A stretch of DNA of 64,000 nucleotides from Comamonadaceae bacterium (GTDB lineage: Bacteria > Pseudomonadota > Gammaproteobacteria > Burkholderiales > Burkholderiaceae_C), in assembly GCA_021299875.1 (NCBI GenBank), contig JAJTEW010000005.1, forward strand, positions 62,001 to 126,000. Reading direction: 5' to 3'. The stretch's first letter is position 1. Each line of letters starts with the position of its first letter. Positions 11,329 through 21,853 of this stretch are shown in pieces. A program made the translations under genes and the position numbers. The notes under the pieces were generated by a model. It was not told where the DNA came from. It made no database searches and saw only the letters and a program-made list of their open reading frames with translations.

Positions 11329-12429
11329 TCACTCGGGCACGGGGTAAGAACCCAGCACCTTGTAAAACGCACAAAGGCCCTGCAACTCTTGCAAAGCGGT
11401 GGCCACATGCGGCTCACTGATGTGGCCTTGCAGGTCGATGTAGAAGTAATACTCCCATTGGCCCGACTTGGCGGGGCGCGATTCAAAGCGGGTCATGGAC
11501 ACGCCGTTGTTTTTCAGGGGCACCAGCAAATCGTGCACAGCACCCGGGCGGTTGGGCACCGACACCACCAAGCTGGTGCAGTCCTTGCCCGAAGCCGGTG
11601 GCGTGGCCAAGGTTTGGGGCAGGGTGATCACGGCAAAGCGGGTGCGGTTGAAGGCCTCGTCCTGGATGGCGTGGTGCACGATGTGCAGGCCAAACTGGCT
11701 GGCGGCGCGTTCGCTGGCCAGGGCCGCCCAAGCGGGGTTGGTCGCGGCCAGGCGAGCGCCTTCGGCGTTGCTGGACACGGCGCGGCGTTCCACATGCGGC
11801 AGGTGTTTGGAGAGCCAGCCTTGGCATTGGGCCAAGGCCTGGGGGTGGGCCATCACCACCTCAATCCCCGCGTCGGAGTTGAGCTGGCGCAGCAAATTGA
11901 AGCGCACCTGCAAGCTGACTTCGCCCACCACGTGCACGGGCGAGCGCAAGAACAAATCGAGCGAACGCGCGACCACGCCCTCGGTGGAGTTTTCCATGCC
12001 CACCACGCCATATTGGGCCGTGCCCGCAGCGGTGGCATGGAAAACTTCGTCAAAGTTGGCGCAGTAAATCAGGTTGGCCGCGCTGCCAAAAAACTCGATG
12101 GCCGCTTGTTCACAAAACGTGCCTTGGGGGCCCAACACCGCCACGCGCTGCGGGGCTTCGAGTGCCAAGCAGGCCGACATGATCTCGCGCCATATGGAGG
12201 CGACGTGTTCGTTTTTGAGGGGACCGGGGTTGGCGCTGGTGATCTTGTCGATGACCTGGGCCACGCGGTCGGGGCGAAAGAAGGGCGAGCCTTCGGCGCG
12301 TTTGATCTCGCCCACTTGCTCGGCGACATGGGCGCGTTGGTTCAGCAGGCTCAGCAGCTGTTTGTCCAGCGCGTCAATTTGCACACGCAAAGCGCCCAAG
12401 GCATCCGACTGAATGGGTTGTTGGCTCAT
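11329..12429 (-). CDS. pheA: Bifunctional chorismate mutase / prephenate dehydratase (P-protein)
   Basis: The 366-residue protein has three parts in order: an AroQ-type chorismate mutase helix bundle (about residues 10-95, ALDKQLLSLLNQRAHVAE), the prephenate dehydratase domain beginning with LGPQGTFCEQAA, and a C-terminal ACT domain with the phenylalanine-binding ESRP motif (about residue 310). It converts chorismate to phenylpyruvate and is normally feedback-inhibited by phenylalanine through the ACT domain. It sits in the conserved serC-pheA-tyrA-aroA order. Confidence 0.95.
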   Translation of the reverse strand: MSQQPIQSDALGALRVQIDALDKQLLSLLNQRAHVAEQVGEIKRAEGSPFFRPDRVAQVIDKITSANPGPLKNEHVASIWREIMSACLALEAPQRVAVLGPQGTFCEQAAIEFFGSAANLIYCANFDEVFHATAAGTAQYGVVGMENSTEGVVARSLDLFLRSPVHVVGEVSLQVRFNLLRQLNSDAGIEVVMAHPQALAQCQGWLSKHLPHVERRAVSSNAEGARLAATNPAWAALASERAASQFGLHIVHHAIQDEAFNRTRFAVITLPQTLATPPASGKDCTSLVVSVPNRPGAVHDLLVPLKNNGVSMTRFESRPAKSGQWEYYFYIDLQGHISEPHVATALQELQGLCAFYKVLGSYPVPE

Positions 12430-12465
12430 GTCTTGTGTTCTTTCTGGCGACCTGTTTGACGGGGT

Positions 12466-13557
12466 TCAGGCTTGTGTTTTTTCAAATTCACGCATGTAGG
12501 CCACCAGCGCCTGCACGCCCTCGAGAGGCATGGCGTTGTAAATGCTGGCCCGCATGCCGCCCACCGATTTGTGGCCTTTGAGCTGCAGCAAGTTGGCGGC
12601 TTTGGCGCCCGCCAAAAATGCGTCGTTGCGCGATTCGTCGCGCAAGAAAAAGGGCACGTTCATGCGTGAGCGGCAGTTCTTGGACACTTTGTTGATGTAC
12701 AGAGCCGAGCTGTCGATGCAGTCATACAGCAGCTGCGCTTTGGCGATGTTGCGCTGCTCCATGGCGGCAATGCCGCCGTGCTGTTTGAGCCACTGGAACA
12801 CCAGCCCGGCCATGTAGATGCTGTAAGTGGGTGGCGTGTTGTACATCGACTGGTTGTCGGCCACCAGCTTGTAGTCAAAGGCACTGGGGCAATGCAGCAG
12901 GGCGTGGCCGATCAGGTCTTCGCGGACGATGACCAAGGTCAGACCCGCCGGGCCCAAATTCTTTTGCGCACCGCCAAAGGCCAAACCCACTCGCGACCAG
13001 TCCACCGGGCGCGAAGCCACATGGGATGAAAAATCCACCACCAGCGGGGCGTCGCAGCCTAGGGCTTTGAGCTCAGGCAGTTCGTGAAACTCTACGCCGT
13101 GGATGGTTTCGTTGCCGCAGATGTGCACATAACGGCTGTCTGCGCCAATTTGCCAAGTGGCCGGCGCGGGCAGGGTGGTGAAACCGTCGGCCTGCGCCGA
13201 GGCAGCCACACGTGCCGAGCCGTATTTGCCCGCTTCCTTGTGTGACTTCTGGCTCCAGCTGCCGGTGAGTACAAAGTCCATCGCGCCGCCCTGCGACAGG
13301 TTCAAGGGCACGATGGCGTTTTCTGCCAGGCCACCGCCTTGCATGAACAAGATCTTGAAGTGCGCGGGCACGGCCAGCAGTTCGCGCAAATCGGCTTCGG
13401 CCTGCTCGTAAATGCTGATGAACTCCTTGCCGCGGTGGCTCATTTCCATCACGCCCATGCCCGAGCCATGCCAGTCCAGCATCTCGGATGCGGCTTGCTG
13501 CAAAACGGCTTCAGGCATGACGGCAGGGCCTGCCGAGAAGTTGAAGGCGCGCCCCAT
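12466..13557 (-). CDS. serC: Phosphoserine aminotransferase
   Basis: The 363-residue PLP enzyme of the serine pathway (it also acts in pyridoxine synthesis) begins [12 protein letters not shown], the standard SerC N-terminus. The PLP-binding lysine lies in [11 protein letters not shown], and the C-terminal [12 protein letters not shown] motif is present. A GTG codon directly before the ATG would also serve as a start; the ATG fits the family better. The gene follows the gyrA stop with no real gap, so it is co-transcribed with gyrA. Confidence 0.95.
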   Translation of the reverse strand: MGRAFNFSAGPAVMPEAVLQQAASEMLDWHGSGMGVMEMSHRGKEFISIYEQAEADLRELLAVPAHFKILFMQGGGLAENAIVPLNLSQGGAMDFVLTGSWSQKSHKEAGKYGSARVAASAQADGFTTLPAPATWQIGADSRYVHICGNETIHGVEFHELPELKALGCDAPLVVDFSSHVASRPVDWSRVGLAFGGAQKNLGPAGLTLVIVREDLIGHALLHCPSAFDYKLVADNQSMYNTPPTYSIYMAGLVFQWLKQHGGIAAMEQRNIAKAQLLYDCIDSSALYINKVSKNCRSRMNVPFFLRDESRNDAFLAGAKAANLLQLKGHKSVGGMRASIYNAMPLEGVQALVAYMREFEKTQA

Positions 13558-13560
13558 CAC

Positions 13561-16245
13561 TTATTCCGCTGCAGGTGCGCCGTCATCGGGCGCGGTATCG
13601 GCATCACCGGTTTCGCCTTCGCTCACATTGGCATCGTTTTCCACGATGCGTTGCAGGCCCGACAGCTTGGCACCTTCGTCCAGGCCGATCAAGGTCACGC
13701 CTTGCGTGGCGCGGCCCAGCTCGCGGATTTCAGATACGCGGGTGCGCACCAAAACGCCGGTGTCGGTGATCAGCATGATCTCGTCGTCGGTGTGCACCAA
13801 GGTGGCGGCCACCACTTTGCCGTTGCGCTCGGATTGCTGGATGGCGATCATGCCCTTGGTGCCACGGCCGTGGCGTGTGTATTCGGCGATGCTGGTGCGC
13901 TTGCCGTAGCCGTTTTCTGTGGCGGTCAGCACGCTGGCGCGGGCTTTGACCTCGTCAGCGGGGGCATCGGGGGTTTCTTGCTCCGACACCAGCATGGCGA
14001 TCACGCTTTGGTGGTCTTCGATCATCATGCCGCGCACACCCCGTGCACTGCGACCCAAGGGGCGCACATCATTTTCATCAAAGCGCACGGCTTTGCCACC
14101 GTCGCTGAACAGCATCACGTCGTGCTTGCCGTCGGTCAACGCCGCACCTACAAGGAAGTCGCCTTCGTCCAGGTTCACGGCAATGATGCCGCCCTTGCGC
14201 GGGTTTGAAAATTCGTCCAGCGAGGTCTTCTTGACAGTGCCCATGGAGGTGGCCATGAACACGTATTGGTTGTCAGGGAAGGTGCGCGCTTGGCCGGTCA
14301 GGGCCAGCACCACGTTGATTTTTTCACCTTCTTGCAGCGGGAACATGTTGACAATCGGACGGCCGCGCGAACCACGCGAACCCGCAGGCACCTCCCAGAC
14401 CTTGAGCCAATACAAACGGCCCCGGTTGGAGAAACAAAGCAAATAGTCGTGCGTGTTGGCGATGAACAGCTGGTCGATCCAGTCGTCTTCTTTGGTCGCG
14501 GCGGCTTGTTTGCCCCGACCACCACGCTTTTGTGCGCGGTATTCGGAGAGCGGCTGGCTCTTGATGTAACCGCTGTGGCTGAGCGTGACCACCATGTCGG
14601 TGGGTGTGATCAGGTCTTCGGTCGAGAGGTCTTGTGCGCTGTGCTCGATTTCGCTGCGGCGTGCGCCGATCTTGGTCTGGCCGAACTCTTGGCGCACGGT
14701 GCCCAGCTCGTCGCCAATGATGGTCGACACGCGCTCGGGTTTGGCCAAGATGTCCAGCAGGTCTTCGATCTCAGACATGACCTCTTTGTACTCGGCCACG
14801 ATCTTGTCTTGTTCCAAACCCGTCAGGCGCTGCAGACGCATCTGCAAAATCTCTTGCGCTTGCGTGTCCGACAGGCGGTACAAGCCGTCTTGGCCCAAAC
14901 CGTATTGACGCTCCAGACCTTCAGGGCGGTAGTCGTCGGCGTTGATCACCGAGCCGTCGTCGCGGGCGCGGGTCAGCATGGTGCGCACCATCTGGCTGTC
15001 CCAGGCGCGCGTCATCAGCTCGGCCTTGGCCACAGGCGGCGTTGGGGCGCCGCGGATGATGGCGATGAAGTCGTCGATGTTGGCCAAAGCCACGGCCAAG
15101 CCTTCCAGCACATGGCCACGGTCACGCGCTTTGCGCAGCTCGAATACCGTGCGGCGAGTCACCACTTCGCGGCGGTGCTGCAAAAAGACCTGGATCAGGT
15201 CTTTCAAGTTGCACAGCTTGGGTTGGCCGTCGATCAGGGCCACCATGTTCATGCCGAAGGTGTCTTGCAGCTGCGTTTGTTTGTACAGGTTGTTCAGCAC
15301 CACCTCGGGCACCGCGCCGCGTTTGAGCTCGATCACCAGACGCATGCCCGACTTGTCGGACTCGTCCTGAATATGGCTGATGTCTTCGATCTTCTTTTCG
15401 TGCACCAGCTCGGCCATGCGTTCTTGCAAGGTCTTTTTGTTGACCTGGTAGGGCAACTCGTCGACCACAATGCACTGGCGTTGGCCTTTGTCGATGTCTT
15501 CAAAGTGGCACTTGGCGCGCATGACCACGCGGCCTCGGCCGGTGCGGTAGCCGTCCTTCACGCCGGTCATGCCATAAATGATGGCGCCTGTCGGAAAGTC
15601 GGGCGCCGGCACAATTTCCATCAGCTCATCAATGGAGGCTTCGGGGTTGCGCAGCAAATGCAAACAAGCGTCCACCACTTCGTTCAAGTTGTGGGGCGGG
15701 ATGTTGGTGGCCATGCCCACTGCGATACCGCCCGAGCCGTTGATCAGCAAGTTGGGCAGGCGCGAAGGCAACACCAGCGGTTCTTTTTCTGAGCCGTCGT
15801 AGTTGGGGCCAAAGTCGACGGTTTCCTTGTCGATGTCACCCAGCATCTCGTGGGCGATCTTGGCCAATCGGATTTCGGTGTACCGCATCGCGGCGGCGTT
15901 GTCGCCGTCCACCGAGCCGAAGTTGCCTTGGCCATCCACCAGCATGTGGCGCATGGAAAAGTCTTGCGCCATGCGCACGATGGTGTCGTAGACCGACTGG
16001 TCGCCGTGCGGGTGGTATTTACCGATCACGTCACCCACGATACGGGCCGACTTTTTGTAAGGGCGGTTCCAGTCGTTGTTCAGCTCATGCATCGCGAACA
16101 GGACCCTGCGGTGCACGGGTTTTAGACCGTCGCGGGCATCGGGCAGGGCGCGACCGACGATCACGCTCATGGCGTAATCGAGGTAGCTGCGCCGCATTTC
16201 CTCTTCTAAACTGATGGGCAGTGTTTCTTTGGCGAACTGGGTCAT
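13561..16245 (-). CDS. gyrA: DNA gyrase subunit A
   Basis: The 894-residue protein covers the breakage-reunion domain with the catalytic Tyr122 (in AAMRYTEIR), followed by the six-bladed DNA-wrapping domain carrying the GyrA box (QRGGRGK-like: [10 protein letters not shown]). It cuts and rejoins DNA in the GyrA2B2 supercoiling enzyme. In the quinolone-resistance region, E. coli numbering holds without gaps: position 83 is Gln and position 87 is Asp ([10 protein letters not shown]). The C-terminus is acidic, as usual. It heads the minus-strand housekeeping operon. Confidence 0.97.
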   Translation of the reverse strand: MTQFAKETLPISLEEEMRRSYLDYAMSVIVGRALPDARDGLKPVHRRVLFAMHELNNDWNRPYKKSARIVGDVIGKYHPHGDQSVYDTIVRMAQDFSMRHMLVDGQGNFGSVDGDNAAAMRYTEIRLAKIAHEMLGDIDKETVDFGPNYDGSEKEPLVLPSRLPNLLINGSGGIAVGMATNIPPHNLNEVVDACLHLLRNPEASIDELMEIVPAPDFPTGAIIYGMTGVKDGYRTGRGRVVMRAKCHFEDIDKGQRQCIVVDELPYQVNKKTLQERMAELVHEKKIEDISHIQDESDKSGMRLVIELKRGAVPEVVLNNLYKQTQLQDTFGMNMVALIDGQPKLCNLKDLIQVFLQHRREVVTRRTVFELRKARDRGHVLEGLAVALANIDDFIAIIRGAPTPPVAKAELMTRAWDSQMVRTMLTRARDDGSVINADDYRPEGLERQYGLGQDGLYRLSDTQAQEILQMRLQRLTGLEQDKIVAEYKEVMSEIEDLLDILAKPERVSTIIGDELGTVRQEFGQTKIGARRSEIEHSAQDLSTEDLITPTDMVVTLSHSGYIKSQPLSEYRAQKRGGRGKQAAATKEDDWIDQLFIANTHDYLLCFSNRGRLYWLKVWEVPAGSRGSRGRPIVNMFPLQEGEKINVVLALTGQARTFPDNQYVFMATSMGTVKKTSLDEFSNPRKGGIIAVNLDEGDFLVGAALTDGKHDVMLFSDGGKAVRFDENDVRPLGRSARGVRGMMIEDHQSVIAMLVSEQETPDAPADEVKARASVLTATENGYGKRTSIAEYTRHGRGTKGMIAIQQSERNGKVVAATLVHTDDEIMLITDTGVLVRTRVSEIRELGRATQGVTLIGLDEGAKLSGLQRIVENDANVSEGETGDADTAPDDGAPAAE

Positions 16246-16477
16246 ATAGAGAGAGGAGAAAGTGTCGCGATGTAAACCTCACATTTTAGTTGCATGACAC
16301 TGTGGCGTCCATGCAACATTTCTGATTCATTTGAAAGAGAGCTTTATTCTCAGTCCGGCATTTGACAGACGGGTGCACGGTCTATGGCACAATAAAACGC
16401 AACGCATCAGATGACGGTCATTTGATGCGTCATTTTCACGCAGCGAGTCTGCGGCTTTATCCCCTAAGAGGAAGACC

Positions 16478-17164
16478 ATGAAGAAACTGAACAAAGTGGC
16501 GATGTTGTTGGCCTCCGCAGCTCTCGCAACCGCCGCTGGCGCGCAAACTGTTGACAACTGGCGCAATGGCACGGGTGACCTGGTTTGGAAAAACGGCACC
16601 AACGAACTGTGCTGGCGCAATGCCAACTGGACACCCGCCACTGCGGGCGCAGGTTGCGACGGCGCCATCGTTGCGCCCAAGGCAGCGCCTGCTCCCGCTG
16701 CTGCACCAGCTCCTGCTGCACGTCCAGCCCCAGCCCCAGCCCCAGCGGCGGCTGCTCCAGCACCAGCACCTCGCCCAGCTGCTCCAGCTCTGCCACCCGC
16801 AGCGGCCACCAAGGTCACTTTCGCAGCTGACGCCTTCTTTGACTTCGACAAGTCCGTTCTGAAGGCCGAAGGCAAAGCCAAGCTGGACGATCTGGTTGGC
16901 AAGGTCAAGGGCATCAACCTGGAAGTCATCATCGCTGTGGGTCACACCGACTCCGTGGGCGCTGATGCTTACAACCAGAAGCTGTCGGTCAAGCGTGCTG
17001 ACGCTGTCAAGGCCTATTTGGTGACCAAGGGCATCGAAAAGAACCGCGTTTACACCGAAGGCAAGGGCGAGAAGCAAGCCGTTGCTGACAACAAGACAGC
17101 CGCTGGCCGTTCCAAGAACCGCCGCGTTGAAATCGAAGTGGTCGGCACACGCCCTAACCGCTGA
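16478..17164 (+). CDS. OmpA-family peptidoglycan-binding outer membrane protein
   Basis: This 228-residue envelope protein has a signal peptide of about 22 residues (MKKLNKVAMLLASAALATAA), a short Trp-rich N-terminal segment with repeated W-x-N-G units, an Ala/Pro linker (about residues 66-106) and a C-terminal OmpA domain (about 108-225) with FDFDKSVLKAEGK and the peptidoglycan-contact region GHTDSVGADAYNQKLSVKRA. The eight-stranded barrel of E. coli OmpA is absent; this compact type is typical of Burkholderiales. There is a good AGAGGAAG ribosome-binding site. A strong terminator follows, so it is probably an abundant monocistronic message. Confidence 0.88.
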   Translation: MKKLNKVAMLLASAALATAAGAQTVDNWRNGTGDLVWKNGTNELCWRNANWTPATAGAGCDGAIVAPKAAPAPAAAPAPAARPAPAPAPAAAAPAPAPRPAAPALPPAAATKVTFAADAFFDFDKSVLKAEGKAKLDDLVGKVKGINLEVIIAVGHTDSVGADAYNQKLSVKRADAVKAYLVTKGIEKNRVYTEGKGEKQAVADNKTAAGRSKNRRVEIEVVGTRPNR

Positions 17165-17180
17165 TCCCTCACCGGACCCG

Positions 17181-17208
17181 AAAAAGCCCCAGCAATGGGG
17201 CTTTTTTT
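17181..17208 (+). terminator. Rho-independent terminator after the OmpA-like gene
   Basis: A ten-base stem (AAAAAGCCCC paired with GGGGCTTTTT, loop of six) runs into a T tract. It lies 16 bases after the stop codon. Confidence 0.9.
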
Positions 17209-17254
17209 CGTCTGTGGTTCAGGCCAGGCGCCTGTTCACCGACAATCTGACCCC

Positions 17255-17965
17255 ATGAATACCAGCACTTCCAACGTCGATCCGGCCGAACTGGCCAAGT
17301 TTTCTGACCTGGCCCACCGCTGGTGGGACCCCGAAAGCGAATTCCGTCCTTTGCACCAGATCAACCCACTGCGCCTCGAGTGGATCCATGCCTTGGTGCC
17401 CTTGAACGGTTTGAATGTGGTGGACGTCGGCTGCGGCGGCGGCATTTTGGCCGATGCCATGGCGCGCAAAGGCGCCCAAGTACTCGGCATTGACCTGGCC
17501 ACCAAATCCCTCAAAGTCGCGCAACTGCACGCGCTCGAAGCGGGCACGCAGGGCGTGCAATACCGAGAAGTCAGCGCCGAGGCCCTGGCCGCAGAGCAAC
17601 CCGCGCAGTTTGACGTGGTGACTTGCATGGAAATGCTGGAGCACGTCCCTGACCCCTCAGCCGTCGTCCAAGCCTGCGCTCAAATGGTCAAACCCGGTGG
17701 CTGGGTGTTTTTTTCCACGCTCAACCGCAACCCCAAATCCTTTTTGTTCGCGATCGTCGGGGCCGAATACGTCCTCAACTTGCTGCCCAAAGGCACACAC
17801 GAATTTGCCCGCCTGATCAAACCCAGCGAGCTGACCGCCTGGGCCCGCGAAGCCGAACTCGACGCCCAAGGCTTCAAAGGCATGGAATACAACCCCTTCA
17901 CCAAGCGCTATTGGCTGAGCCAAGACACCAGCGTGAACTATTTGCTGGCCTGCCGGAAAGCCTGA
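17255..17965 (+). CDS. ubiG: UbiG, ubiquinone biosynthesis O-methyltransferase
   Basis: The 236-residue SAM-dependent methyltransferase performs both O-methylation steps of ubiquinone synthesis. The start [16 protein letters not shown] matches UbiG N-termini; the frame extends 20 codons further upstream but into the terminator region. The SAM-binding motif [12 protein letters not shown] is at residues 55-66, and the UbiG signature ([14 protein letters not shown], residues 21-34) is intact. The next gene, gph, starts one base after its stop codon. Confidence 0.95.
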   Translation: MNTSTSNVDPAELAKFSDLAHRWWDPESEFRPLHQINPLRLEWIHALVPLNGLNVVDVGCGGGILADAMARKGAQVLGIDLATKSLKVAQLHALEAGTQGVQYREVSAEALAAEQPAQFDVVTCMEMLEHVPDPSAVVQACAQMVKPGGWVFFSTLNRNPKSFLFAIVGAEYVLNLLPKGTHEFARLIKPSELTAWAREAELDAQGFKGMEYNPFTKRYWLSQDTSVNYLLACRKA

Positions 17966-17966
17966 C

Positions 17967-18632
17967 ATGTTCCAAAGCGCGCAAGCCGTCTTGTTTGACC
18001 TCGACGGCACCCTCATCGACAGTGCACCTGATCTAGGTGCAGCCGTGGACCAAATGCGTGTGGCTCGCGGTTTGTCGTCCCTTCCGCTTGAGCACTACCG
18101 GCCCATGGCCGGCGCCGGAGCCCGGGGCATGCTGGGCCTTGCCTTTGGCATGACACCCGAACACCCTGACTTTGAGACCATGAAAGAAGAGTTTTTTGTC
18201 ACTTACGAAAAATGCATGACCGAACGCACCCGCATTTTCGACGGCGTGGTGGGCATGATCGAGCGTCTGGTGGCCCTGGGCCTGCCCTGGGGCGTGGTCA
18301 CCAACAAATCCAGCCGATTCACCGACCCACTGACCGCGTCCATGCCTTTGTTTGCCACTGCAGGCGCCATCGTCAGTGGCAACACCACGCCCTACGCCAA
18401 ACCGCACCCCGAGCCTTTGTTGGAGGCTGCACGGCGTTTGTCGATGGACCCGGCGCGTTGTGTGTACGTGGGCGACGACGAGCGCGATATCGTCGCAGGC
18501 CTGGCTGCAGGCATGGGCACCGTGGCCGCCACCTATGGGTATTTGGGCCAACAGAGCGATATTTCTCGCTGGAATGCCCATTTGCTCATTGATTCACCGA
18601 TGGACCTCTTGCAATTCCTCAAGAGCGCCTAA
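17967..18632 (+). CDS. gph: Phosphoglycolate phosphatase (HAD family)
   Basis: The 221-residue HAD hydrolase carries the catalytic aspartates in DLDGTLIDS (Asp11 and Asp13), the TNKSSRF motif II region and a YVGDDERDI motif. Gph dephosphorylates 2-phosphoglycolate, which arises from oxidative DNA repair or oxygenase side reactions. The pairing ubiG-gph is common in betaproteobacteria. Closely related HAD proteins such as MupP (N-acetylmuramic acid 6-phosphate phosphatase) look alike and are also found next to ubiG, so the substrate is not certain. Confidence 0.85.
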   Translation: MFQSAQAVLFDLDGTLIDSAPDLGAAVDQMRVARGLSSLPLEHYRPMAGAGARGMLGLAFGMTPEHPDFETMKEEFFVTYEKCMTERTRIFDGVVGMIERLVALGLPWGVVTNKSSRFTDPLTASMPLFATAGAIVSGNTTPYAKPHPEPLLEAARRLSMDPARCVYVGDDERDIVAGLAAGMGTVAATYGYLGQQSDISRWNAHLLIDSPMDLLQFLKSA

Positions 18633-18645
18633 AATAGGACCCTCA

Positions 18646-19034
18646 GGGGCTGCACTGGTTTCGACATGGGTTCGGACGCGTGGCAGGGCATGTCGAGGTT
18701 CTGATCCTCGTTAATCTTCGGAAAAAAAACTAACTGCAAACGACGAACGTTTCGCACTCGCCGCTTAATCCGGTGAGCCTTGCAACAGTTGGCCGATAGG
18801 CTGGGTTAGGGTGATGAGGGTGTTAAAGCCCCCAAAGTCCTAGCTGCAAGGTAAAACATATGGGCTGGCACCACCTCGGGTACCTTGGGGTGGTGTGAGA
18901 AAAAAGGGTGCTGGCTGGGTGTTCAGCGTGTCGCTGCGCGGTTCATTTGGCGAGACTCAAATCAGACGACTACACATGTAGAACTGTACGAAAAAGGCTT
19001 ATGGACGGGGGTTCAAATCCCCCCAGCTCCACCA
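18646..19034 (+). ncRNA. ssrA: tmRNA (transfer-messenger RNA)
   Basis: The RNA begins with GGGGCTGCACTGGTTTCGAC and ends with a TPsiC-like arm (GGTTCAAATCC) and an acceptor 3' strand finishing in CCA, the hallmarks of one-piece tmRNA. The 5' GGGGCTG pairs with 3' CAGCTCC. A resume region encoding a degradation tag lies inside. It rescues stalled ribosomes together with SmpB. The length of about 389 bases fits the family. Confidence 0.96.
18736..18768 (+). other. tmRNA tag peptide reading frame (ANDERFALAA)
   Basis: Within ssrA, ten codons followed by TAA encode ANDERFALAA. The LAA end is the ClpXP/ClpAP degradation signal. This variant of the E. coli tag (ANDENYALAA) is familiar from Burkholderiales. 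Confidence 0.93.
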
Positions 19035-19041
19035 AACCGCT

Positions 19042-19074
19042 AAAAAGCCAACCTTCATGGGTTGGCTTTTTTTT
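19042..19074 (+). terminator. Rho-independent terminator after ssrA
   Basis: A perfect 12-base stem (AAAAAGCCAACC paired with GGTTGGCTTTTT) with a six-base loop is followed by T. It starts seven bases after the tmRNA CCA end. Confidence 0.9.
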
Positions 19075-19108
19075 AGCCAAATAGGCCCATCCAACATGGA
19101 GCACAGCG

Positions 19109-20593
19109 ATGACTTTGGCAATGTCTTGGGATGAGTGGGTGCAGCACGATGCGGTGGCTTTGGCCGCGCGGGTGCGCCGTGGTGATGTGACTCCCGCTGA
19201 ATTGGCCGCGCAGGCCGCGGCAGGTGTGGCCAAAATCAACCCGGCGGTGCATGCAGTGGTCGAGGTGTTTGAGGATGTGGTGGCCGACCCGCTCAAGGAC
19301 GGCTTGAACCCGGGCGGCCCGTTTGCAGGCGTGCCGTTTTTCATGAAGGACTTGGGTCCCACGATGAAGGGTCGCTTGCAGGAAATGGGGTCTTTGATGA
19401 TGCGCGGCAACCGGGCCAGCGCAGACACCTTCCTCACCGGCAAGATGCGCCAGGCGGGCCTGAACCTCATGGGCCGCACCACCACGCCCGAGTTTGGCGT
19501 GTGCAGTTCGGCTGAAAACCCGGCGGTGTATGTGACGCGCAACCCCTGGAATCCCGAGTACACCAGCTATGGGTCTTCAGCGGGCACGGCAGTGGCGCTG
19601 GCTGCAGGGGTACTGCCGCTGTCGCACGCTACCGATGGCGGTGGCTCGATCCGTATCCCGGCAGGCACCAACGGCAACATCGGGCTCAAGCCTTCGCGGG
19701 GCGTTTTCTCGATTGCGCCTGCAGCGTCAGATTTGACCGGGCTGGTCTCGACCCAGGGCTGCCAAAGCCGCACGGTGCGAGACACGGCCGCTTTTGTGGA
19801 CCATTGCCGGGGCGGTGCGCCAGGCGAGTTCATGCCGTATTGGATGCCGCCCGAGCCCTACAGCCAGTTGATCGGGCGAGATCCGGGACGCCTTCGCATC
19901 GCCTTGTCGCACGAGTGGGGCGACTTTAGGGCCGTGCCGCATTTTGTGGCCGAGCTGGAGCGGGTGGGGCGCTTTTTGGAGGGCTTGGGCCATCAGGTGG
20001 ATTGGGCTTTGCCCGCGGTGGATTTTCGGGCAGCGTTCGATGCGCAAACCACCTGCTACATCAGCAACTTTGCGCAGACGATTTCCAACTTGCTGGCCCC
20101 TCGGGGTCTGGCGCGCCCGCCTGCGGAACTGGTCGAGCCGATCAACATCAAGATCTGGGAGATGGGGCTGAACACCAGCTTCACCGAGCGGGCCCGCATG
20201 CAGGCGGTGTTCAACACCACCTCGCGGGCGTTTGGACAGTTCTTTGAAGACTGGGACATCATCCTCACGCCGATCACCGCTGTGCCTACGCCCAAGTTGG
20301 GCGCCACCGAATACCTGACCACCAGTGACAACCCCAGCGTGCTCGATTGGTTTGGCAACCTCTGGCGCAATTTTGCCTACACACCCTTGACCAATTTGTG
20401 CGGCATGCCTGGTATCTCAATGCCCATGGCCACTCAGCCAAACGGTTTGCCTTTGGGCATCCATGCACAGGCCAAGCAGGCCAATGACGGTGTGTTGCTG
20501 CAATTGGCAGCGCAGATTGAGCGCGCATTGGGCGGCCAATGGCACGCGGGGCGCTTGCCCCAGGTGCATGTGTGCCACACGCCAGAGGCATGA
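19109..20593 (+). CDS. Amidase (amidase-signature family)
   Basis: The 494-residue enzyme belongs to the amidase-signature family. The catalytic triad is visible: Lys80 (VPFFMKDLG), cis-Ser156 (YGSSAGTAVAL) and nucleophile Ser180 (DGGGSIRIPAG). Such enzymes hydrolyse amides, carbamates or aryl-acyl amides; the sequence does not reveal the substrate, and the context (after tmRNA, converging on metK) does not help. It is not GatA, since no gatB/gatC lies nearby and the C-terminal half differs. A GGAG lies about 8 bases before the ATG. Confidence 0.85.
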   Translation: MTLAMSWDEWVQHDAVALAARVRRGDVTPAELAAQAAAGVAKINPAVHAVVEVFEDVVADPLKDGLNPGGPFAGVPFFMKDLGPTMKGRLQEMGSLMMRGNRASADTFLTGKMRQAGLNLMGRTTTPEFGVCSSAENPAVYVTRNPWNPEYTSYGSSAGTAVALAAGVLPLSHATDGGGSIRIPAGTNGNIGLKPSRGVFSIAPAASDLTGLVSTQGCQSRTVRDTAAFVDHCRGGAPGEFMPYWMPPEPYSQLIGRDPGRLRIALSHEWGDFRAVPHFVAELERVGRFLEGLGHQVDWALPAVDFRAAFDAQTTCYISNFAQTISNLLAPRGLARPPAELVEPINIKIWEMGLNTSFTERARMQAVFNTTSRAFGQFFEDWDIILTPITAVPTPKLGATEYLTTSDNPSVLDWFGNLWRNFAYTPLTNLCGMPGISMPMATQPNGLPLGIHAQAKQANDGVLLQLAAQIERALGGQWHAGRLPQVHVCHTPEA

Positions 20594-20625
20594 AAAAAGC
20601 CACTCAACGCAACGTTGAGTGGCTT
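20593..20625 (-). terminator. Rho-independent terminator after metK
   Basis: On the minus strand a 13-base perfect stem (AAGCCACTCAACG with its complement, loop of three) ends in six T. Only the minus-strand side has the T run, so it serves metK; its last base touches the amidase stop codon. Confidence 0.88.
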
Positions 20626-20663
20626 CATTGGCCGTTTCATTTCCCCCCGAGAGGGCAGACAGC

Positions 20664-21845
20664 TCAGCGGCCGGCAGCGGCTTTCAGTGCGGCAGCGCGG
20701 TCGGTGCGCTCCCAGGTGAAGTCGGGCTCGTCGCGGCCAAAGTGGCCGTAGGCTGCGGTCTTGCTGTAGATGGGGCGCAGCAAGTCGAGCATCTGGATGA
20801 TGCCTTTGGGGCGCAGGTCAAAGTGCTCGGCGACCAAAGCGGCCAGTTGGTCGTCTGAGATCACGCCTGTGCCTTCGGTGTTCACCGTGATGTTCATGGG
20901 GCGTGCCACACCAATGGCGTAAGCCACTTGAATTTGGCACTTCGTTGCCAAGCCAGCGGCCACGATGTTCTTGGCCACATAACGCGCAGCGTATGCCGCT
21001 GAACGGTCCACCTTGGACGGGTCTTTGCCCGAGAAAGCGCCGCCACCGTGGGGGCAAGCGCCGCCGTAGGTGTCCACAATGATTTTGCGGCCCGTCAAAC
21101 CGCAATCGCCCTGGGGGCCGCCAATGACGAAACGGCCAGTGGGGTTGATCAGGTACTTGGTGTCTTGCAGCCACTCTTTGGGCAGCACGGGCTTGATGAT
21201 CTCTTCGATGATGGCTTCGGTGAAGCTGGCTTTCATCTTGGTGGAGGTTTCGGACTGGTCGGGGCTGTGCTGGGTCGACAGCACCACGGTGTCGATGCTG
21301 TGCGGCTTGCCGTCCACGTAGCGCATGGTCACTTGGCTCTTGGCATCAGGACGCAAGAAGGGCAGGCGGCCGTCTTTGCGCAGCTGGGCTTGGCGCTCGA
21401 CCAAACGGTGTGCGTAATAAATAGGCGCAGGCATCAGTTCGGGGGTTTCGCTGCAGGCGTAACCGAACATCAGGCCTTGGTCGCCTGCGCCGATGTTCAG
21501 GTGGTCGTCGGATGCGTGGTCCACGCCTTGGGCGATGTCGTTGGACTGCTTGTCATAGCAGACCATGACCGCGCAGCCCTTGTAGTCGATGCCGTAGTCG
21601 GTGTTGTCGTAGCCGATGCGCTTGATGGTGTCGCGGGCGACCTGGATGTAGTCGACGTGCGCGTTGGTGGTGATTTCACCGGCCAAAACGACCAAGCCGG
21701 TGTTGGTCAGGGTTTCGGCGGCCACGCGGCTGCGGGGGTCTTGCGCAAAAATGGCGTCGAGGATCGCGTCAGAAATCTGGTCGGCGACCTTGTCGGGGTG
21801 GCCTTCGGAGACGGATTCCGAGGTGAAGAGGTAATTGCTGGACAT
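20664..21845 (-). CDS. metK: S-adenosylmethionine synthetase
   Basis: The 393-residue enzyme makes SAM from methionine and ATP. All signature segments are present: [12 protein letters not shown] (15-26), [12 protein letters not shown] near 117, and the glycine-rich phosphate loop [16 protein letters not shown] near 260. It is transcribed alone, ends at a strong terminator, and is preceded by a long structured leader with a riboswitch-like aptamer and a hairpin that covers its AAGGAG ribosome-binding site. That suggests feedback control by SAM. Confidence 0.97.
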   Translation of the reverse strand: MSSNYLFTSESVSEGHPDKVADQISDAILDAIFAQDPRSRVAAETLTNTGLVVLAGEITTNAHVDYIQVARDTIKRIGYDNTDYGIDYKGCAVMVCYDKQSNDIAQGVDHASDDHLNIGAGDQGLMFGYACSETPELMPAPIYYAHRLVERQAQLRKDGRLPFLRPDAKSQVTMRYVDGKPHSIDTVVLSTQHSPDQSETSTKMKASFTEAIIEEIIKPVLPKEWLQDTKYLINPTGRFVIGGPQGDCGLTGRKIIVDTYGGACPHGGGAFSGKDPSKVDRSAAYAARYVAKNIVAAGLATKCQIQVAYAIGVARPMNITVNTEGTGVISDDQLAALVAEHFDLRPKGIIQMLDLLRPIYSKTAAYGHFGRDEPDFTWERTDRAAALKAAAGR

Positions 21846-21853
21846 GAAAAAAA

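Noticed and set aside
16675..16800. Short tandem repeat of CCAGCC-type units in the OmpA-like gene
   Set aside because: It encodes the expected Ala/Pro linker and stays in frame; not a repeat element or CRISPR.
18970..19563. Minus-strand open frame across the tmRNA 3' end and amidase start
   Set aside because: Its C-terminus reads LVELGGFEPPS, the well-known false protein translated from the complement of tmRNA/tRNA 3' ends.
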